The notes beneath the pieces were generated by a model. It saw only the letters and a list, made by a program, of their open reading frames with translations. It searched no databases and was not told the origin of the DNA. From assembly GCF_000369525.1 (NCBI RefSeq), contig NZ_KB850072.1:1-64000 (forward strand): a DNA stretch of 64,000 nt. Reading direction: 5' to 3'. The DNA is from Acinetobacter higginsii. Lineage in GTDB: Bacteria; Pseudomonadota; Gammaproteobacteria; Pseudomonadales; Moraxellaceae. The translations under genes and the position numbers were made by a program. Shown here piece by piece: positions 9,540 through 20,282 of this stretch (position 1 is its first letter; each line of letters starts with the position of its first letter).

Positions 9540-10160
9540 TTAACTTTGCTCGAAGTATTGGCGAAGGGCTTCTATATTATCCGTCTGCAACTGCTCACGC
9601 ATTTTTAAAATCTGCTTTTCATCTAAGTCATAAAGTTTAAGGGAAAGCAGTTTTTCAATGTCTTGTTCAGGAAAGCGGTATTTGATGACTTTGGCTGGGA
9701 CACCACCGACAATTGCATAGGGTGGTACATCTTGCGTGACTACAGCACCTGTTGCAACCACCGAACCTTCACCCAATTTGACCCCTTGCATGATCATGGC
9801 TCGGCTGCCAATCCAGCAACCATCAGCAATGACAGTATTGCCTGCAGGTTCAAAGCTACGTGTATCAAAAGGGAAGGTTGAGATCCAGTCAGGGCGGTGC
9901 AATTGGTTGCCACCCATCATAATCACGCATTCCGCGCCAAAGCAGACAAAGTTACCGATATGCAGCTGATCGATTGGCTTTTCAGGGGTTGAGGCTTTGT
10001 CATGTAGATAGCGCACCACACAGCGTTCAAAACCCTGATCCCAGTAAGCTGAATAATAGGAGTAATTCCCTTTGATATGGATATTGGGATTTTTCACCGT
10101 TTTAGCAATAAATTCGAACTCGCACCAGTGTTTAACAGGAGAGTTGATTAATGGATCCAT
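9540..10160 (-). CDS. CatB-like xenobiotic O-acetyltransferase (hexapeptide repeat)
   Basis: This is a left-handed beta-helix acyltransferase of 206 residues. 'SYYSAYWDQGFERCVVRYL', 'IGNFVCFGAECVIMMGGNQLHRPDWIST' and 'IGSRAMIMQGVKLGEGSVVATGAVVTQDVPPYAIVGGVPAKVI' follow the CatB/Vat family order. The His in 'GGNQLHRPDW' is the family's catalytic base. It would transfer acetyl from acetyl-CoA to a small hydroxylated substrate. Chromosomal copies are common and need not give resistance. No good Shine-Dalgarno precedes ATG 10160. Not linked to neighbours. Confidence 0.8.
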   Translation of the reverse strand: MDPLINSPVKHWCEFEFIAKTVKNPNIHIKGNYSYYSAYWDQGFERCVVRYLHDKASTPEKPIDQLHIGNFVCFGAECVIMMGGNQLHRPDWISTFPFDTRSFEPAGNTVIADGCWIGSRAMIMQGVKLGEGSVVATGAVVTQDVPPYAIVGGVPAKVIKYRFPEQDIEKLLSLKLYDLDEKQILKMREQLQTDNIEALRQYFEQS

Positions 10161-10220
10161 ATCTAGACAAAATATTAAAAGAAAGCCGTGGCATTATAGC
10201 TTTTATATCTGGAGAGAGTG

Positions 10221-10436
10221 CTAGTTGGAGAAAAATTTCCAAAGCCAAGTAAACAAACGTTGAATTTGATTGGGAAATACAAAGCCTATAACTGCACAAA
10301 GTAGAGCTGTATTCAAAATAATGAGCGCAGAGCTGGTCGTAGAATTCACATGAAACCCCCATGTGATGGCAATCCCAATACCCAGAATAATTCCTGCAAT
10401 TGCATACATAAATGCACTTATGAGTCGATCTTGCAT
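10221..10436 (-). CDS. Small two-pass inner membrane protein, unknown function
   Basis: The 71 residues have two hydrophobic segments, 'AFMYAIAGIILGIGIAITWGF' (about 8-28) and 'SALIILNTALLCAVIGFVF' (about 36-54). A short amphipathic tail ends in 'FTWLWKFFSN'. No family is recognised. It sits downstream of greA in the same direction but behind a greA terminator, so it probably has its own promoter. Confidence 0.5.
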   Translation of the reverse strand: MQDRLISAFMYAIAGIILGIGIAITWGFHVNSTTSSALIILNTALLCAVIGFVFPNQIQRLFTWLWKFFSN

Positions 10437-10479
10437 TCTTTATCTCATTGTTATTGTATTTAGAAATAGAATGCCTGAA

Positions 10480-10515
10480 ACAAAAGAACTCTGCAAATAA
10501 TGAAGAGTTCTTTAA
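10480..10515 (-). terminator. greA terminator
   Basis: A 10-bp stem (AAAGAACTCT with AGAGTTCTTT) with an 11-base loop is followed on the minus strand by a T-rich stretch. It lies just past the greA stop. Confidence 0.75.
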
Positions 10516-10536
10516 TCACTTAATCAGGTGGATAAA

Positions 10537-11013
10537 TTAGATATATTCCACACTCACGATTTCGTATTCAACTTCACCTTGCGGTGTTTGAATTTTTGCT
10601 TCGTCGCCTTCGTTTTTACCTAGAAGACCACGTGCAATCGGTGAGTTCACTGAGATTTTATTGATTTTAAAATCTGCTTCATCATCACCGACGATTTTAT
10701 AAGTCTTACGTTCTTCGGTATCAAGATTTTCAATCGTTACAGTCACGCCAAAGACAACACGGCCATTTTGCTCAAGTGTTTTGACATCAATTTCTTGTAC
10801 TGCGCCCAGTTTACCTTCGATATCCTGAATACGACCTTCGCAGAAACCTTGCTGTTCACGCGCAGCATGATATTCAGCATTTTCCTTTAAATCACCATGT
10901 TCACGAGCTTCAGCAATCGCTTGGATAATACGTGGGCGATCCACTGTCTTGAGCTGTTGTAATTCTTTCTCTAAGGCAACCTTGCCTTCGGGAGTCATAG
11001 GATAACGTTGCAT
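10537..11013 (-). CDS. greA: Transcription elongation factor GreA
   Basis: At 158 residues this is full length. The N-terminal coiled coil has '[16 protein letters not shown]' and '[20 protein letters not shown]', with the acidic D/E tip residues that act in the RNA polymerase secondary channel. The C-terminal FKBP-like domain includes '[20 protein letters not shown]'. It stimulates RNA polymerase to cleave backtracked transcripts. GAGGGG lies 6 bases before the ATG. It follows carA-carB on the minus strand but a terminator at 11052-11090 separates it. The paralogue greB is at 42288. Confidence 0.97.
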   Translation of the reverse strand: MQRYPMTPEGKVALEKELQQLKTVDRPRIIQAIAEAREHGDLKENAEYHAAREQQGFCEGRIQDIEGKLGAVQEIDVKTLEQNGRVVFGVTVTIENLDTEERKTYKIVGDDEADFKINKISVNSPIARGLLGKNEGDEAKIQTPQGEVEYEIVSVEYI

Positions 11014-11051
11014 TCTGGTCCCCTCTAAATTGGTTGGGAAAATACAGGATT

Positions 11052-11090
11052 AAAAAAAGAAAAAGCCCGCCACCGATAAGGTGACGGGAC
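11052..11090 (-). terminator. carAB terminator
   Basis: On the minus strand a 9-bp GC-rich stem (11066-11074 with 11080-11088, one G-T wobble) and a 5-base loop are followed by a long T-rich run at 11051-11064. It is placed just after the carB stop. Confidence 0.9.
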
Positions 11091-11105
11091 TTTATCGGTA
11101 GAGAA

Positions 11106-14100
11106 TTAACCTACAGTTTGTAAATCTTGCAAGCGGTATACATCCATTGGCAATTTCACAGCAAATGCTTGGCAAACTGCTTCTGCACCGTTAATTGTCG
11201 TAGTGTAATACACCTTGCCTTGTAGGGCAGCACGACGAATCATGGCAGAGTCATACTGAGCTTGTTTGCCTTCAGTTGTGTTGACAATAAGATGAATTTC
11301 ACCATTTTTCAAGCGGTCAACAATATGTGGGCGACCTTCGGTCACTTTATTGACTGCTTCACATTCAATTCCTGCTTCTTTCAGAACGCGATGTGTACCA
11401 TTGGTTGCAACAAGCTTAAAGCCATAAGCGATTAACTGTTTTGCAATGTCAGCAATGTATTTCTTATCTGATTCACGAACAGATAAGAATGCATGTTTCA
11501 CTTCGCCTTCAGTTGGTAAGCCAGGTAAACGTTCATTCGAACCAAGCACTGCTTTATAGAATGCTTCACCAAATGTTTTACCAACGCCCATCACTTCACC
11601 TGTAGATTTCATCTCAGGCCCAAGCATTGGATCTACGCCAGGGAATTTAGCGAATGGGAATACTGCTTCTTTAACCGCAAAATGTGTTGGAATGATTTCT
11701 TGAGTGAAACCTTGTGATTCCAATGATTGACCCGCCATACAACGTGCCGCAACTTTTGCTAAAGAGTCACCAATACATTTAGATACGAAAGGAACGGTAC
11801 GTGATGCACGTGGGTTCACTTCAAGGACATAAATGTCGTTGCCTTTAACAGCAAACTGAACGTTCATCAAACCGATAACGCCAAGTTCTTTTGCCATTGC
11901 AACAGTTTGACGACGCATCTCATCCTGAACTTCTTGAGAAAGCGAGTACGGAGGAATCGAACATGCTGAGTCACCTGAGTGAATACCGGCTTGTTCAATG
12001 TGCTGCATGATACCGCCGATCACAACGTCTTTACCATCAGATACGCAGTCCACGTCAACTTCAGTTGCATCGTCAAGGAAACGGTCAAGCAGGACAGGGG
12101 CTTCATTCGATGCTTGTACAGCTTCACGAAGGTAACGTTTAAGCTCTTCTTCGTTATAGACGATTTCCATTGCACGACCACCCAATACATAAGATGGGCG
12201 AACAACCAGTGGATAACCCACTTTAGCCGCTTCTGAAATACCTTCTTCAGCAGATTTTACGATGCTGTTGTTTGGTTGACGAAGCTGTAGACGTTGAATC
12301 ATTTGCTGGAAACGTTCACGGTCTTCTGCACGGTCAATTGCATCAGGAGATGTACCAATGATTGGTGTACCTGCTTCTTCCAAAGCACGTGCCAATTTCA
12401 AAGGTGTTTGACCACCGTACTGTACGATCACGCCTTTAGGCTTCTCGGTACGTACGATTTCAAGTACATCTTCAAGTGTTACAGGCTCGAAGTATAAACG
12501 GTCAGATGTGTCATAGTCGGTTGAAACCGTTTCAGGGTTACAGTTCACCATGATCGTTTCATAACCGTCTTCACGCATTGCAAGCGCAGCGTGTACACAG
12601 CAGTAGTCAAACTCGATCCCTTGACCAATACGGTTTGGACCACCACCAATCACCATGATCTTGTCACGGTTAGATGGATTCGCTTCACATTCTTCATCGT
12701 AAGTTGAATACATGTAAGCAGTACCCGATTCAAACTCGGCTGCACAGGTGTCAACACGTTTGTAAACTGGATAGACACCCAAGTTCCAACGTTGCTTACG
12801 GAATTGTTTTTGTGAAATACCCATCAAGCCAGCAATACGCAGGTCAGATAAACCTTTGCGCTTGAATGAACGGATATTGTCAGCGTTTAAGTCACCAAAG
12901 CCTAAAGTCTTCACTTGTGCTTCAGTTTTAATGATGTCTTCGATTTGGATCAAGAACCAACGGTCGATCTTGGTTGCTTCGAATACGTCGTCTAATGAGA
13001 AACCATGACGGAATGCATCCGCAACGTACCAGATACGCTCTGGACCAGGAACTTTAAGCTCTTTTAGGATGATGTCTTTGGCATTGGCTGTACCAGCTTC
13101 AACTTTTTCATCAAAGCCACTAACGCCTACTTCTAAACCACGAAGTGCTTTTTGTACTGATTCTTGGAAGTTACGACCAATTGCCATCACTTCGCCCACA
13201 GATTTCATCTGAGTCGTTAGTACTGGCTCAGCTTGTGGGAATTTTTCGAAGTTAAAACGTGGAATCTTAGTGACAACATAGTCAATCGATGGTTCGAAAG
13301 ATGCTGGTGTAATACCGCCAGTGATGTCATTTTTCAATTCATCAAGGGTATAACCGACCGCAAGTTTCGCTGCGATTTTCGCGATCGGAAAACCTGTTGC
13401 TTTAGACGCAAGTGCAGATGAGCGAGAAACACGTGGGTTCATCTCGATCACAACCATACGACCGTCTTTCGGGTTAATACCGAATTGAACGTTCGAACCA
13501 CCAGTCTCTACACCGATTTCACGAAGAACTGCAACAGAGGCATTACGCATCAATTGATATTCTTTGTCAGTCAATGTTTGAGCAGGTGCAACCGTGATTG
13601 AGTCACCTGTGTGAACGCCCATTGGGTCGAAGTTTTCGATTGCACAGACGATGATACAGTTGTCGTTTTTGTCACGAACAACTTCCATCTCGTATTCTTT
13701 CCAACCAATCAATGATTCATCAATCAATAATTGGTGAGTAGGAGAGAGGTCGAAACCACGTTCACAGATTTCAAGGAATTCTTCGCGGTTATAAGCGATA
13801 CCACCACCAGAACCACCCATCGTGAATGATGGACGAATGATGACTGGGAAACCGAAGCCCGCTTGGATCGCCAAAGCTTCTTCCATTGTTTCAGCAATAG
13901 CAGCTTTTGGACATTCCAAACCAATTTTACGCATTGCGATATCAAACAGTTTACGGTCTTCTGCTTTTTCAATCGCTTCTTTTGATGCGCCAATCAGTTC
14001 TACATTATATTTTTCAAGAACGCCGTGCTCGTCTAAGGCAAGGGCACAGTTCAATGCAGTTTGACCACCCATTGTTGGAAGGACTGCATCTGGACGCTCT

Positions 14101-14339
14101 TTTTCAATGATTTGTGCAACTGTCTGCCAAGTGATTGGCTCAATATAGGTCGCATCCGCCATTGCAGGGTCAGTCATAATGGTCGCTGGGTTAGAGTTTA
14201 CCAAAATAACGCGATAACCTTCTTCACGAAGCGCTTTACATGCTTGCGCACCAGAATAGTCAAATTCGCAGGCTTGACCAATGACAATAGGACCAGCACC
14301 AATAATTAAGATGCTTTTAATATCCGTACGTTTAGGCAT
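11106..14339 (-). CDS. carB: Carbamoyl-phosphate synthase large subunit
   Basis: At 1077 residues this is full length. Two ATP-grasp halves are clear. The first contains '[15 protein letters not shown]' and '[19 protein letters not shown]'; the second contains '[16 protein letters not shown]' and '[20 protein letters not shown]'. The C-terminal allosteric MGS-like domain carries '[18 protein letters not shown]'. With CarA it makes carbamoyl phosphate from glutamine-derived ammonia, bicarbonate and two ATP, for arginine and pyrimidine synthesis. GGAGCG precedes the ATG. It follows carA by 14 bases in one operon. Confidence 0.98.
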   Translation of the reverse strand: MPKRTDIKSILIIGAGPIVIGQACEFDYSGAQACKALREEGYRVILVNSNPATIMTDPAMADATYIEPITWQTVAQIIEKERPDAVLPTMGGQTALNCALALDEHGVLEKYNVELIGASKEAIEKAEDRKLFDIAMRKIGLECPKAAIAETMEEALAIQAGFGFPVIIRPSFTMGGSGGGIAYNREEFLEICERGFDLSPTHQLLIDESLIGWKEYEMEVVRDKNDNCIIVCAIENFDPMGVHTGDSITVAPAQTLTDKEYQLMRNASVAVLREIGVETGGSNVQFGINPKDGRMVVIEMNPRVSRSSALASKATGFPIAKIAAKLAVGYTLDELKNDITGGITPASFEPSIDYVVTKIPRFNFEKFPQAEPVLTTQMKSVGEVMAIGRNFQESVQKALRGLEVGVSGFDEKVEAGTANAKDIILKELKVPGPERIWYVADAFRHGFSLDDVFEATKIDRWFLIQIEDIIKTEAQVKTLGFGDLNADNIRSFKRKGLSDLRIAGLMGISQKQFRKQRWNLGVYPVYKRVDTCAAEFESGTAYMYSTYDEECEANPSNRDKIMVIGGGPNRIGQGIEFDYCCVHAALAMREDGYETIMVNCNPETVSTDYDTSDRLYFEPVTLEDVLEIVRTEKPKGVIVQYGGQTPLKLARALEEAGTPIIGTSPDAIDRAEDRERFQQMIQRLQLRQPNNSIVKSAEEGISEAAKVGYPLVVRPSYVLGGRAMEIVYNEEELKRYLREAVQASNEAPVLLDRFLDDATEVDVDCVSDGKDVVIGGIMQHIEQAGIHSGDSACSIPPYSLSQEVQDEMRRQTVAMAKELGVIGLMNVQFAVKGNDIYVLEVNPRASRTVPFVSKCIGDSLAKVAARCMAGQSLESQGFTQEIIPTHFAVKEAVFPFAKFPGVDPMLGPEMKSTGEVMGVGKTFGEAFYKAVLGSNERLPGLPTEGEVKHAFLSVRESDKKYIADIAKQLIAYGFKLVATNGTHRVLKEAGIECEAVNKVTEGRPHIVDRLKNGEIHLIVNTTEGKQAQYDSAMIRRAALQGKVYYTTTINGAEAVCQAFAVKLPMDVYRLQDLQTVG

Positions 14340-14353
14340 TATTCGCTCCGTAA

Positions 14354-15493
14354 TTACTTCTTAGCTGCTTCGATAAGTTCGATGAAATGATCGAACAATG
14401 GGGCACAGTCATGTGGACCAGGGCTGGCTTCAGGGTGACCCTGAAAACTGAATGCTGGTTTGTCAGTGCGATGAATACCTTGGTTTGTACCATCAAACAG
14501 TGAGCGATGTGTCACTTTTAAGTTTGCAGGTAAAGTACTCTCGTCAACAGCAAAGCCGTGGTTTTGAGAAGTAATCATCACTGTACCTTTCTCAAGGTTT
14601 TGTACAGGATGGTTAGCGCCGTGGTGACCATGATTCATTTTCATGGTTTTCGCGCCAGAAGCGAGAGCCAAAATTTGGTGACCCAAGCAAATACCGAATA
14701 CAGGTAGATTGGTTGTATCAACAATGGTTTTCACTGCTTCAATTGCATAATCACATGCTGCTGGATCACCAGGACCATTTGATAAGAACACGCCATCTGG
14801 ATTGAGTGCGAGCACTTTTTCAGCTGGGGTTTGTGCAGGAACAACAGTCAATTTACAACCACGGTCTGCAAGCATACGTAAGATGTTGGTTTTGACACCA
14901 TAATCGTATGCAACAACATGAAATTTTAATTCTGGTTGAGTGAAACCTTCGCCCAAAGTCCAAGAGCCTTCAGTCCATTCAAAACCTGTTGGATCACAGC
15001 ATTCTTTCGCAAGATCTAAACCGTTTAAACCACCAAATGCACGTGCTTTTGCAATTGCTTCTTCTTCTGTAATATTTTCGCCAGCAAGGATGCAACCATT
15101 TTGTGCACCTTTGTCACGTAGAATACGAGTCAATTTACGCGTATCAATATCAGCAATCGCAACAACATTATGTTGTTCTAAATATTCACTCAGTGATTGT
15201 TCAGCACGGAAATTACTATGTAATAAAGGCAGATCACGAATAATTAAACCATTCGCCCATACTTTATGGATGCGACCTGATTCAACGTCTTCACTATTAC
15301 AGCCAGTATTTCCAATATGAGGATAAGTCAACGTCACAATTTGTTGTGCGTAGCTTGGGTCGGTCAAAATTTCTTGATAACCAGTCATGGCAGTGTTAAA
15401 AACGACTTCACCAGTCGTACTACCCGATGCACCGATAGACGTTCCTTTAAAGATCGTTCCATCTGCGAGGGCTAAAATGGCGGGGGTGCTCAA
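14354..15493 (-). CDS. carA: Carbamoyl-phosphate synthase small (glutaminase) subunit
   Basis: At 379 residues this is full length. The N-terminal CPSase domain has '[22 protein letters not shown]'. The C-terminal class I glutamine amidotransferase has the nucleophile Cys in '[16 protein letters not shown]' and the His/Glu pair in '[13 protein letters not shown]'. It supplies ammonia to CarB through a tunnel. The start is TTG at 15493, preceded by AGGAG 7 bases away; no ATG is available nearby, so expression may be tuned by the weak start. It is first gene of carA-carB with its own promoter and a ~125-base leader. Confidence 0.97.
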   Translation of the reverse strand: MSTPAILALADGTIFKGTSIGASGSTTGEVVFNTAMTGYQEILTDPSYAQQIVTLTYPHIGNTGCNSEDVESGRIHKVWANGLIIRDLPLLHSNFRAEQSLSEYLEQHNVVAIADIDTRKLTRILRDKGAQNGCILAGENITEEEAIAKARAFGGLNGLDLAKECCDPTGFEWTEGSWTLGEGFTQPELKFHVVAYDYGVKTNILRMLADRGCKLTVVPAQTPAEKVLALNPDGVFLSNGPGDPAACDYAIEAVKTIVDTTNLPVFGICLGHQILALASGAKTMKMNHGHHGANHPVQNLEKGTVMITSQNHGFAVDESTLPANLKVTHRSLFDGTNQGIHRTDKPAFSFQGHPEASPGPHDCAPLFDHFIELIEAAKK

Positions 15494-15542
15494 ACCAAAG
15501 CTCCTGAACTAAGACCACAAAAATAGGGCTGTAAAAAAGCGA

Positions 15543-15598
15543 GAAGACATAAAAAAAGGCAGGCCGTCTTTAAAAAAACATGCCCCTCCTTCCAGTCT
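15543..15598 (-). promoter_or_regulatory. carA leader with a strong Shine-Dalgarno, a three-codon ORF and T-runs
   Basis: In the carA transcript a strong AAGGAGG is followed almost at once by ATG-TTT-TTT-TAA, then GACGGCCTGCC and eight T residues. The layout (mini-ORF, GC-rich stretch, T-run) is what one expects of a transcription attenuator. However, the hairpin I can draw is short, so function is inference only. Confidence 0.3.
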
Positions 15599-15621
15599 GC
15601 TCGCTTGTAACTTAACAGCGC

Positions 15622-15650
15622 ATTATACGCATGAGTCCGTGAAAAGTCTA
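15622..15650 (-). promoter_or_regulatory. Probable carA promoter
   Basis: Reading the minus strand, TAGACT (15645-15650) and a perfect TATAAT (15622-15627) are 17 bases apart. The transcript would begin near 15614 and have an untranslated leader of about 120 bases before the TTG start of carA. Confidence 0.65.
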
Positions 15651-15761
15651 TGTGTTTTATTTATTAAAGTCAGAATTTCCCAATTTCTTTTATAAGCATT
15701 CGCTGGGCAGTGTCTATTGCAAAATCAATCATCCTTCTATCGATATCATGAGATATTATGC

Positions 15762-15789
15762 AAATTGTCAGACAATTTTTTTTGTGTTT
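15762..15789. promoter_or_regulatory. AT-rich perfect inverted repeat plus T-run upstream of the phasin-like gene
   Basis: AAATTGT-CAG-ACAATTT is a perfect 7-bp inverted repeat followed by a T-run. It lies between the carA promoter and the next gene on the plus strand. It may be an operator or a weak terminator. The rest of 15651-15854 shows only AT-rich sequence. Confidence 0.35.
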
Positions 15790-15854
15790 GGGATGTGGCC
15801 GTTTTATCTTATATCTAGCCAAAAAATCAACAATCAATAAAGAGGGTAATCAAA

Positions 15855-16433
15855 ATGGCTGAGAATCAAACGACACCTGCAACTGCTGAAGAAGTAAAAA
15901 CTGCTGTAGTTGAAAAAACCACGAAAGCGAAAGAAGCTGTTGCTGAAAAGACTGCTGAAGTCAAAGAAGTGGTTGCTGAAAAAACTGCAAAAGCGAAAGA
16001 AGTCGTTGCAGAAAAAACAGCGAAGGCAAAAGAAGTGATTGCGGAAACTCAAGAGCAAGCGAAAGAAGTGATCGCTGAGACCCAAGGCCAAGTGAAAGAA
16101 GCGTTAGCTGAAACTCAAGAAAAAATTGAGGCTGAAGCGAAAGAATTGAATCAAAACATTCAAAACCAGCTGACTCAAATCAAGCAAGATCTTCTAGAGC
16201 GTATTGAAGTGATTAAGACTCAACTTAATTCATCGCAAGGTAACTTACTTGAACTTAAAAATGCATTGAAAATTGAATTAAATGCATTGATTGAAGACCT
16301 GACCAAGGTAAGCAAAGAACTGAAAGATGACATTAGCCAGATTTCAGTGAAGCACAAAGATACGTTGGTGGGTAGCTTTAAACGCACTAAAGAACAAGCG
16401 GTTGAAGCTTGGAATAAAGTACGTGCTAGCTAA
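15855..16433 (+). CDS. Coiled-coil, Lys/Glu/Ala-repeat protein (phasin- or apolipophorin-like)
   Basis: The 192 residues are almost wholly predicted helix. Residues ~15-95 are built of near-identical 11-residue units of the type 'KAKEVVAEKTA', later 'QAKEVIAETQ', as in amphipathic phasin or LEA-like proteins. The rest is a heptad-like coiled coil ending 'TKEQAVEAWNKVRAS', which is reminiscent of phasins. There is no signal or membrane segment. GAGGG is upstream of the ATG and a strong terminator follows, so it is monocistronic. A role at granule or membrane surfaces or in stress protection is inference. Confidence 0.6.
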   Translation: MAENQTTPATAEEVKTAVVEKTTKAKEAVAEKTAEVKEVVAEKTAKAKEVVAEKTAKAKEVIAETQEQAKEVIAETQGQVKEALAETQEKIEAEAKELNQNIQNQLTQIKQDLLERIEVIKTQLNSSQGNLLELKNALKIELNALIEDLTKVSKELKDDISQISVKHKDTLVGSFKRTKEQAVEAWNKVRAS

Positions 16434-16446
16434 TTAATTGCAGGCA

Positions 16447-16480
16447 TAAAAAAAGCGAGAATTTTTCTCGCTTTTTTTAT
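16447..16480. terminator. Bidirectional terminator
   Basis: AAAAAGCGAGA pairs with TCTCGCTTTTT around a short loop, with A- and T-runs on both sides. It serves the phasin-like gene (+) and the DOMON-like gene (-). Confidence 0.9.
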
Positions 16481-16488
16481 TTTTAAAT

Positions 16489-17025
16489 TTAAAACTGATG
16501 TAACCAATCACGTTTGTTATGAAAGTCAGCTTGAGGACTACTGTGTTGCATCGCAAAATACTGCATACCTTGCGTAGTTTCCAGAACAGCAGTCAAACCA
16601 AGATATATGTCAGCCCATTTTAATTCATGCTCGCGCATAAATTGTGACAAATCTAAACTGACATTTAAGCCATAATGAGTGCGCTGTAAATGATTCAATT
16701 CAATGTCATATGCTGCAATCGGCGGCATATTTTCAGGAAAACGATATTCTTCAAATTGATAAACTTGCCAAGCCTGAGAAGGTGATAGATTAATTTCCCG
16801 ATAGAAATCTTGATCTTTCACGCCGACAAAAATTTCAAAGCAAGTGTGTTCCCATAAAAAGTCTTGACGTGGATGTGCTGTGACTTGATTTGGGTAAATC
16901 AGAAATTGATTTGGGTCACGAACCCAAAAACCAACATTTAAGGTTGCTGGTGTTTGTTGTTCAATTGCTCCAACGACCGTAATGGCACTAAAGCGATCAA
17001 AGGCAGACAGTTCATAACTTGCCAT
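16489..17025 (-). CDS. DOMON-like domain protein
   Basis: The 178 residues match a single-domain beta-sandwich family annotated in Acinetobacter as DOMON-like: 'FWVRDPNQFLIYP', 'DFLWEHTCFEIFVGVKDQDFYREINLSPSQAWQVYQFEEYR' and the final 'DFHNKRDWLHQF'. DOMON folds bind sugar or heme, but no ligand can be assigned here. There is no signal peptide. It ends 5 bases before yhbY begins on the same strand, so the two may be co-transcribed with yhbY first. Confidence 0.65.
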   Translation of the reverse strand: MASYELSAFDRFSAITVVGAIEQQTPATLNVGFWVRDPNQFLIYPNQVTAHPRQDFLWEHTCFEIFVGVKDQDFYREINLSPSQAWQVYQFEEYRFPENMPPIAAYDIELNHLQRTHYGLNVSLDLSQFMREHELKWADIYLGLTAVLETTQGMQYFAMQHSSPQADFHNKRDWLHQF

Positions 17026-17030
17026 CGTAA

Positions 17031-17357
17031 TTACTTATTATTTAAATGAGCAAAACGAACCAAGTTAGACAGGTGTTGGTTTTGTTTCGCTGCTTTTTTA
17101 TAGAGCAAAACAATTTTACCAATTTTCTGTACAGATTCTGCACCAGTTGCTTCAATAATCGCGTCAATCACTGCTGCACGTGCGTCACGATCTTCACCTG
17201 CAATTTTGACTTTAATGAGTTCATGATCATTCAGCGCACGATTTGTTTCTTCAATGACGTTTTCTGTAAGACCTTGGCCACCAACCATTACTACTGGATT
17301 AAGTGCATGACCAATTTGACGTAAACGTTTACGTTCAAGGATAGATAAAGCCGCCAT
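17031..17357 (-). CDS. yhbY: Ribosome assembly RNA-binding protein YhbY (CRS1-YhbY domain)
   Basis: From the inner Met this is 108 residues: 'LSILERKRLRQIGHALNPVVMVGGQGLTENVIEETNRAL' and 'LIKVKIAGEDRDARAAVIDAI' give the CRM (KH-like) domain with its GxxG-type loop. It associates with pre-50S ribosomes. The start at 17357 is preferred to 17399 because the family begins at this Met. It is divergent from rlmE-ftsH, the arrangement seen in many proteobacteria. Confidence 0.93.
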   Translation of the reverse strand: MAALSILERKRLRQIGHALNPVVMVGGQGLTENVIEETNRALNDHELIKVKIAGEDRDARAAVIDAIIEATGAESVQKIGKIVLLYKKAAKQNQHLSNLVRFAHLNNK

Positions 17358-17585
17358 TAAAAATACCTGATTGGAAAAACGACCTAGTATAACTTGCATC
17401 CCGATTCTAAGATAGATTCAGAAGGCAGGCACTTGAAACAAATATGTGAAAATTGCTGAAATATCCAATGATGATGATCGAAAAAAATCTGTAAAAGTTC
17501 GTGTGAATGAAGTACATCCGTACTGTAATGAGAGTAATTTTCACGTACAATGACTCATCAGAAGTTTTTTGAAATTTAGTGAGTT

Positions 17586-18236
17586 ATGGCGACACGCATT
17601 ACCAATCAAAAATTGTCTAAAAGCAGTCGTGTGTGGATGCGAGAGCACTTAGATGACCATTTTGTGAAGAAAGCACAAAAGGAAGGTTATCGCGCACGCG
17701 CGGCATATAAGTTACTTGAAATCCAAGAAAAATATAAAATGATCAAACCTGGGATGACGGTTGTCGACTTAGGCGCGGCACCAGGTAGTTGGTCGCAAAT
17801 TGCAGGTAAATTGGTCGGCTCAAAAGGTCTAGTGATTGCTTCAGATATTCTGGCAATGGATGCTCTTCCAGATGTGACCTTCTTGCAAGGTGACTTCCGC
17901 GAGGAAGAAGTTTTCGAAAAATTGTTAAATATTTTAAATGGGCGTCAAGTAGACGTTGTAATTTCAGATATGGCCCCCAATACATCAGGTAATAGGGCTG
18001 TTGATCAACCTCGTCAAATTTACTTATGTGAATTGGCTTTGGATTTTGCTCAGAAAGTACTCGGACCCAACGGACAGTTTCTTGTTAAAGTGTTCCAAGG
18101 TTCAGGATTTGATGAGTTCAGAAAACAAGTGGTCGATGGTTTTGATGTATTAAAAACAGCCAAACCTGCGGCTTCACGTGCTCGATCGAAAGAAGTTTTT
18201 TTGATTGGTCAAGGTCGTAAAAAGGCATTGCAATAA
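17586..18236 (+). CDS. rlmE: 23S rRNA 2'-O-ribose U2552 methyltransferase RlmE (FtsJ)
   Basis: At 216 residues this is full length. The SAM motif is '[16 protein letters not shown]', and the K-D-K-E catalytic residues fall in '[11 protein letters not shown]', '[14 protein letters not shown]' and '[16 protein letters not shown]'. It methylates the ribose of U2552 in the ribosomal A-loop late in 50S assembly. It lies 136 bases before ftsH on the same strand, the classic rlmE-ftsH pair. Confidence 0.97.
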   Translation: MATRITNQKLSKSSRVWMREHLDDHFVKKAQKEGYRARAAYKLLEIQEKYKMIKPGMTVVDLGAAPGSWSQIAGKLVGSKGLVIASDILAMDALPDVTFLQGDFREEEVFEKLLNILNGRQVDVVISDMAPNTSGNRAVDQPRQIYLCELALDFAQKVLGPNGQFLVKVFQGSGFDEFRKQVVDGFDVLKTAKPAASRARSKEVFLIGQGRKKALQ

Positions 18237-18372
18237 AAGTGTACTTGCCAAGTTGTTAAAAATTGTGCATTTTGTACCTTTTAAGTTTTTTGCAACGCAA
18301 ATTCATTGCTGTTTTTGTGAAGGTCAGCCAAGATTAGGTATGATCAAATTAGATTGATATGGGAATAAAGCC

Positions 18373-20268
18373 TTGAGCGATTACTTCAAGAATGCCGTAT
18401 TGTGGCTCATCATACTCGGTGTTCTGATTTTGATTTTTAGCAACGTCAGTGACCGCAATAAGCCTGCAGCGATGAAATATTCTGATTTCGTTGCAGCGGT
18501 GAATGCTGGGCAAATTAAACAAGTCACAATTGACGGTTTAAATATTAATGGTGAAAAAACCAATGGCTCTGCCTTTGAGACGGTTCGTCCTCAAGTAGAA
18601 GACACTGAGTTGCTACCAAGCTTGAATAAACAAAATGTAGTTGTTGAAGGCACAGCGCCACAACGTCAAGGCATTTTGATGCAACTTCTCATTGCGAGTT
18701 TCCCTGTATTGCTCATCATCTTATTATTCATGTTCTTCATGCGTAATATGGGCGGTGGTGCAGGTGGCAAAAACGGTCCTATGAGTTTTGGTAAGTCAAA
18801 AGCAAAAATGTTATCTGAAGATCAAATCAAGTTAACATTTAGTGATGTTGCAGGCTGTGACGAAGCAAAACAAGAAGTGGTTGAAATCGTTGATTTCTTA
18901 AAAGACCCTGCTAAATTCAAACGCCTTGGTGCAACCATTCCACGTGGTGTACTGATGGTTGGTCCTCCAGGTACTGGTAAAACATTATTGGCGAAAGCCA
19001 TTGCTGGCGAAGCTAAGGTTCCATTCTTTAGTATCTCTGGTTCTGACTTCGTTGAAATGTTTGTTGGTGTCGGTGCATCTCGTGTCCGTGACATGTTCGA
19101 GCAAGCAAAACGCCATGCGCCATGTATCATCTTTATTGATGAGATTGATGCAGTTGGTCGTCATCGTGGTTCGGGTACAGGTGGTGGTCATGATGAGCGT
19201 GAACAGACCCTGAACCAGATGCTTGTTGAAATGGACGGTTTTGAAGGCAATGAAGGCGTTATCGTTATTGCTGCAACCAACCGTGTTGATGTATTGGATA
19301 AAGCATTGCTTCGTCCAGGCCGTTTTGACCGTCAAGTAATGGTGGGTTTACCAGACATTCGTGGTCGTGAACAAATTTTGAATGTTCACTTGAAGAAACT
19401 TCCTTCTGTTACAGGTGTCGATCTTAAAGTTCTTGCACGTGGTACGCCAGGATTCTCAGGTGCGCAACTTGCAAACTTAGTCAATGAAGCTGCATTGTTT
19501 GCTGCTCGCCGTAATAAAAACACGGTAGATATGCATGACTTTGAAGATGCAAAAGACAAGATCTACATGGGCCCAGAACGTAAATCGATGGTGATTCGTG
19601 AAGAAGAACGTCGTGCGACGGCTTACCATGAAGCTGGCCATGCGATTGTTGCTGAAATTTTGCCAGGTACAGACCCTGTGCATAAAGTGACGATCATGCC
19701 TCGCGGTTGGGCATTGGGTGTGACTTGGCAGTTGCCTGAACAAGATCAGACCAGCCACTATAAAGATAAGATGTTGAATGAACTTTCTATCTTGTTTGGT
19801 GGTCGTATTGCAGAAGAAGTATTCATTAACCAAATGTCGACAGGTGCATCGAACGACTTTGAACGTGCAACCAAAATGGCACGTGCAATGGTAACTAAGT
19901 ACGGTATGTCAGATCGCCTTGGTGTGATGGTATATGAAGATGAAAACCAAAATGGTTTCTTCGGTAATGTGGGTAGCCGTACGATTTCTGAAGCAACTCA
20001 ACAAAAAGTTGATGAAGAAGTACGTCGTATCTTAGATGAACAATATAAAGTTGCACGTGACATCTTGGAAAATAACAAAGATATCGCTCATGCAATGGTG
20101 AAAGCGTTGATGGATTGGGAAACAATCGATCGTGACCAAATCCGTGACATCATGGAAGGTCGTGAGCCGCAACCACCTAAAGTTTATGTTGCTGAAAATC
20201 CAGTGGCTGCATTTGAACCGCCGAAAGATGGTCCATCTACTCCACCACCATTACCAGCAATGGGCTAA
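18373..20268 (+). CDS. ftsH: ATP-dependent zinc metalloprotease FtsH
   Basis: The 631 residues start at TTG 18373. Two membrane segments (about 7-24 and 103-125) flank a periplasmic domain. The AAA+ module has Walker A GPPGTGKT at about 197-204 and Walker B '[12 protein letters not shown]'. The zinc site HEAGH is at about 419-423. The family is a membrane-anchored hexameric protease that degrades misfolded membrane proteins and regulators such as LpxC. It is co-directional with rlmE and followed by a strong terminator. The TTG start is unusual, but the N-terminus fits the family and no ATG gives the first membrane segment. Confidence 0.97.
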   Translation: MSDYFKNAVLWLIILGVLILIFSNVSDRNKPAAMKYSDFVAAVNAGQIKQVTIDGLNINGEKTNGSAFETVRPQVEDTELLPSLNKQNVVVEGTAPQRQGILMQLLIASFPVLLIILLFMFFMRNMGGGAGGKNGPMSFGKSKAKMLSEDQIKLTFSDVAGCDEAKQEVVEIVDFLKDPAKFKRLGATIPRGVLMVGPPGTGKTLLAKAIAGEAKVPFFSISGSDFVEMFVGVGASRVRDMFEQAKRHAPCIIFIDEIDAVGRHRGSGTGGGHDEREQTLNQMLVEMDGFEGNEGVIVIAATNRVDVLDKALLRPGRFDRQVMVGLPDIRGREQILNVHLKKLPSVTGVDLKVLARGTPGFSGAQLANLVNEAALFAARRNKNTVDMHDFEDAKDKIYMGPERKSMVIREEERRATAYHEAGHAIVAEILPGTDPVHKVTIMPRGWALGVTWQLPEQDQTSHYKDKMLNELSILFGGRIAEEVFINQMSTGASNDFERATKMARAMVTKYGMSDRLGVMVYEDENQNGFFGNVGSRTISEATQQKVDEEVRRILDEQYKVARDILENNKDIAHAMVKALMDWETIDRDQIRDIMEGREPQPPKVYVAENPVAAFEPPKDGPSTPPPLPAMG

Positions 20269-20282
20269 TCAAAGATAAAATA

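Noticed and set aside
11979..14309. Several plus-strand ORFs of 60-126 codons opposite carB and carA
   Set aside because: They are antisense shadows of strongly conserved genes, with no starts or families of their own.
15652..15840. 62-residue ORF on the plus strand upstream of the phasin-like gene
   Set aside because: No Shine-Dalgarno, poor composition, and it lies over the carA promoter and an AT-rich inverted repeat.
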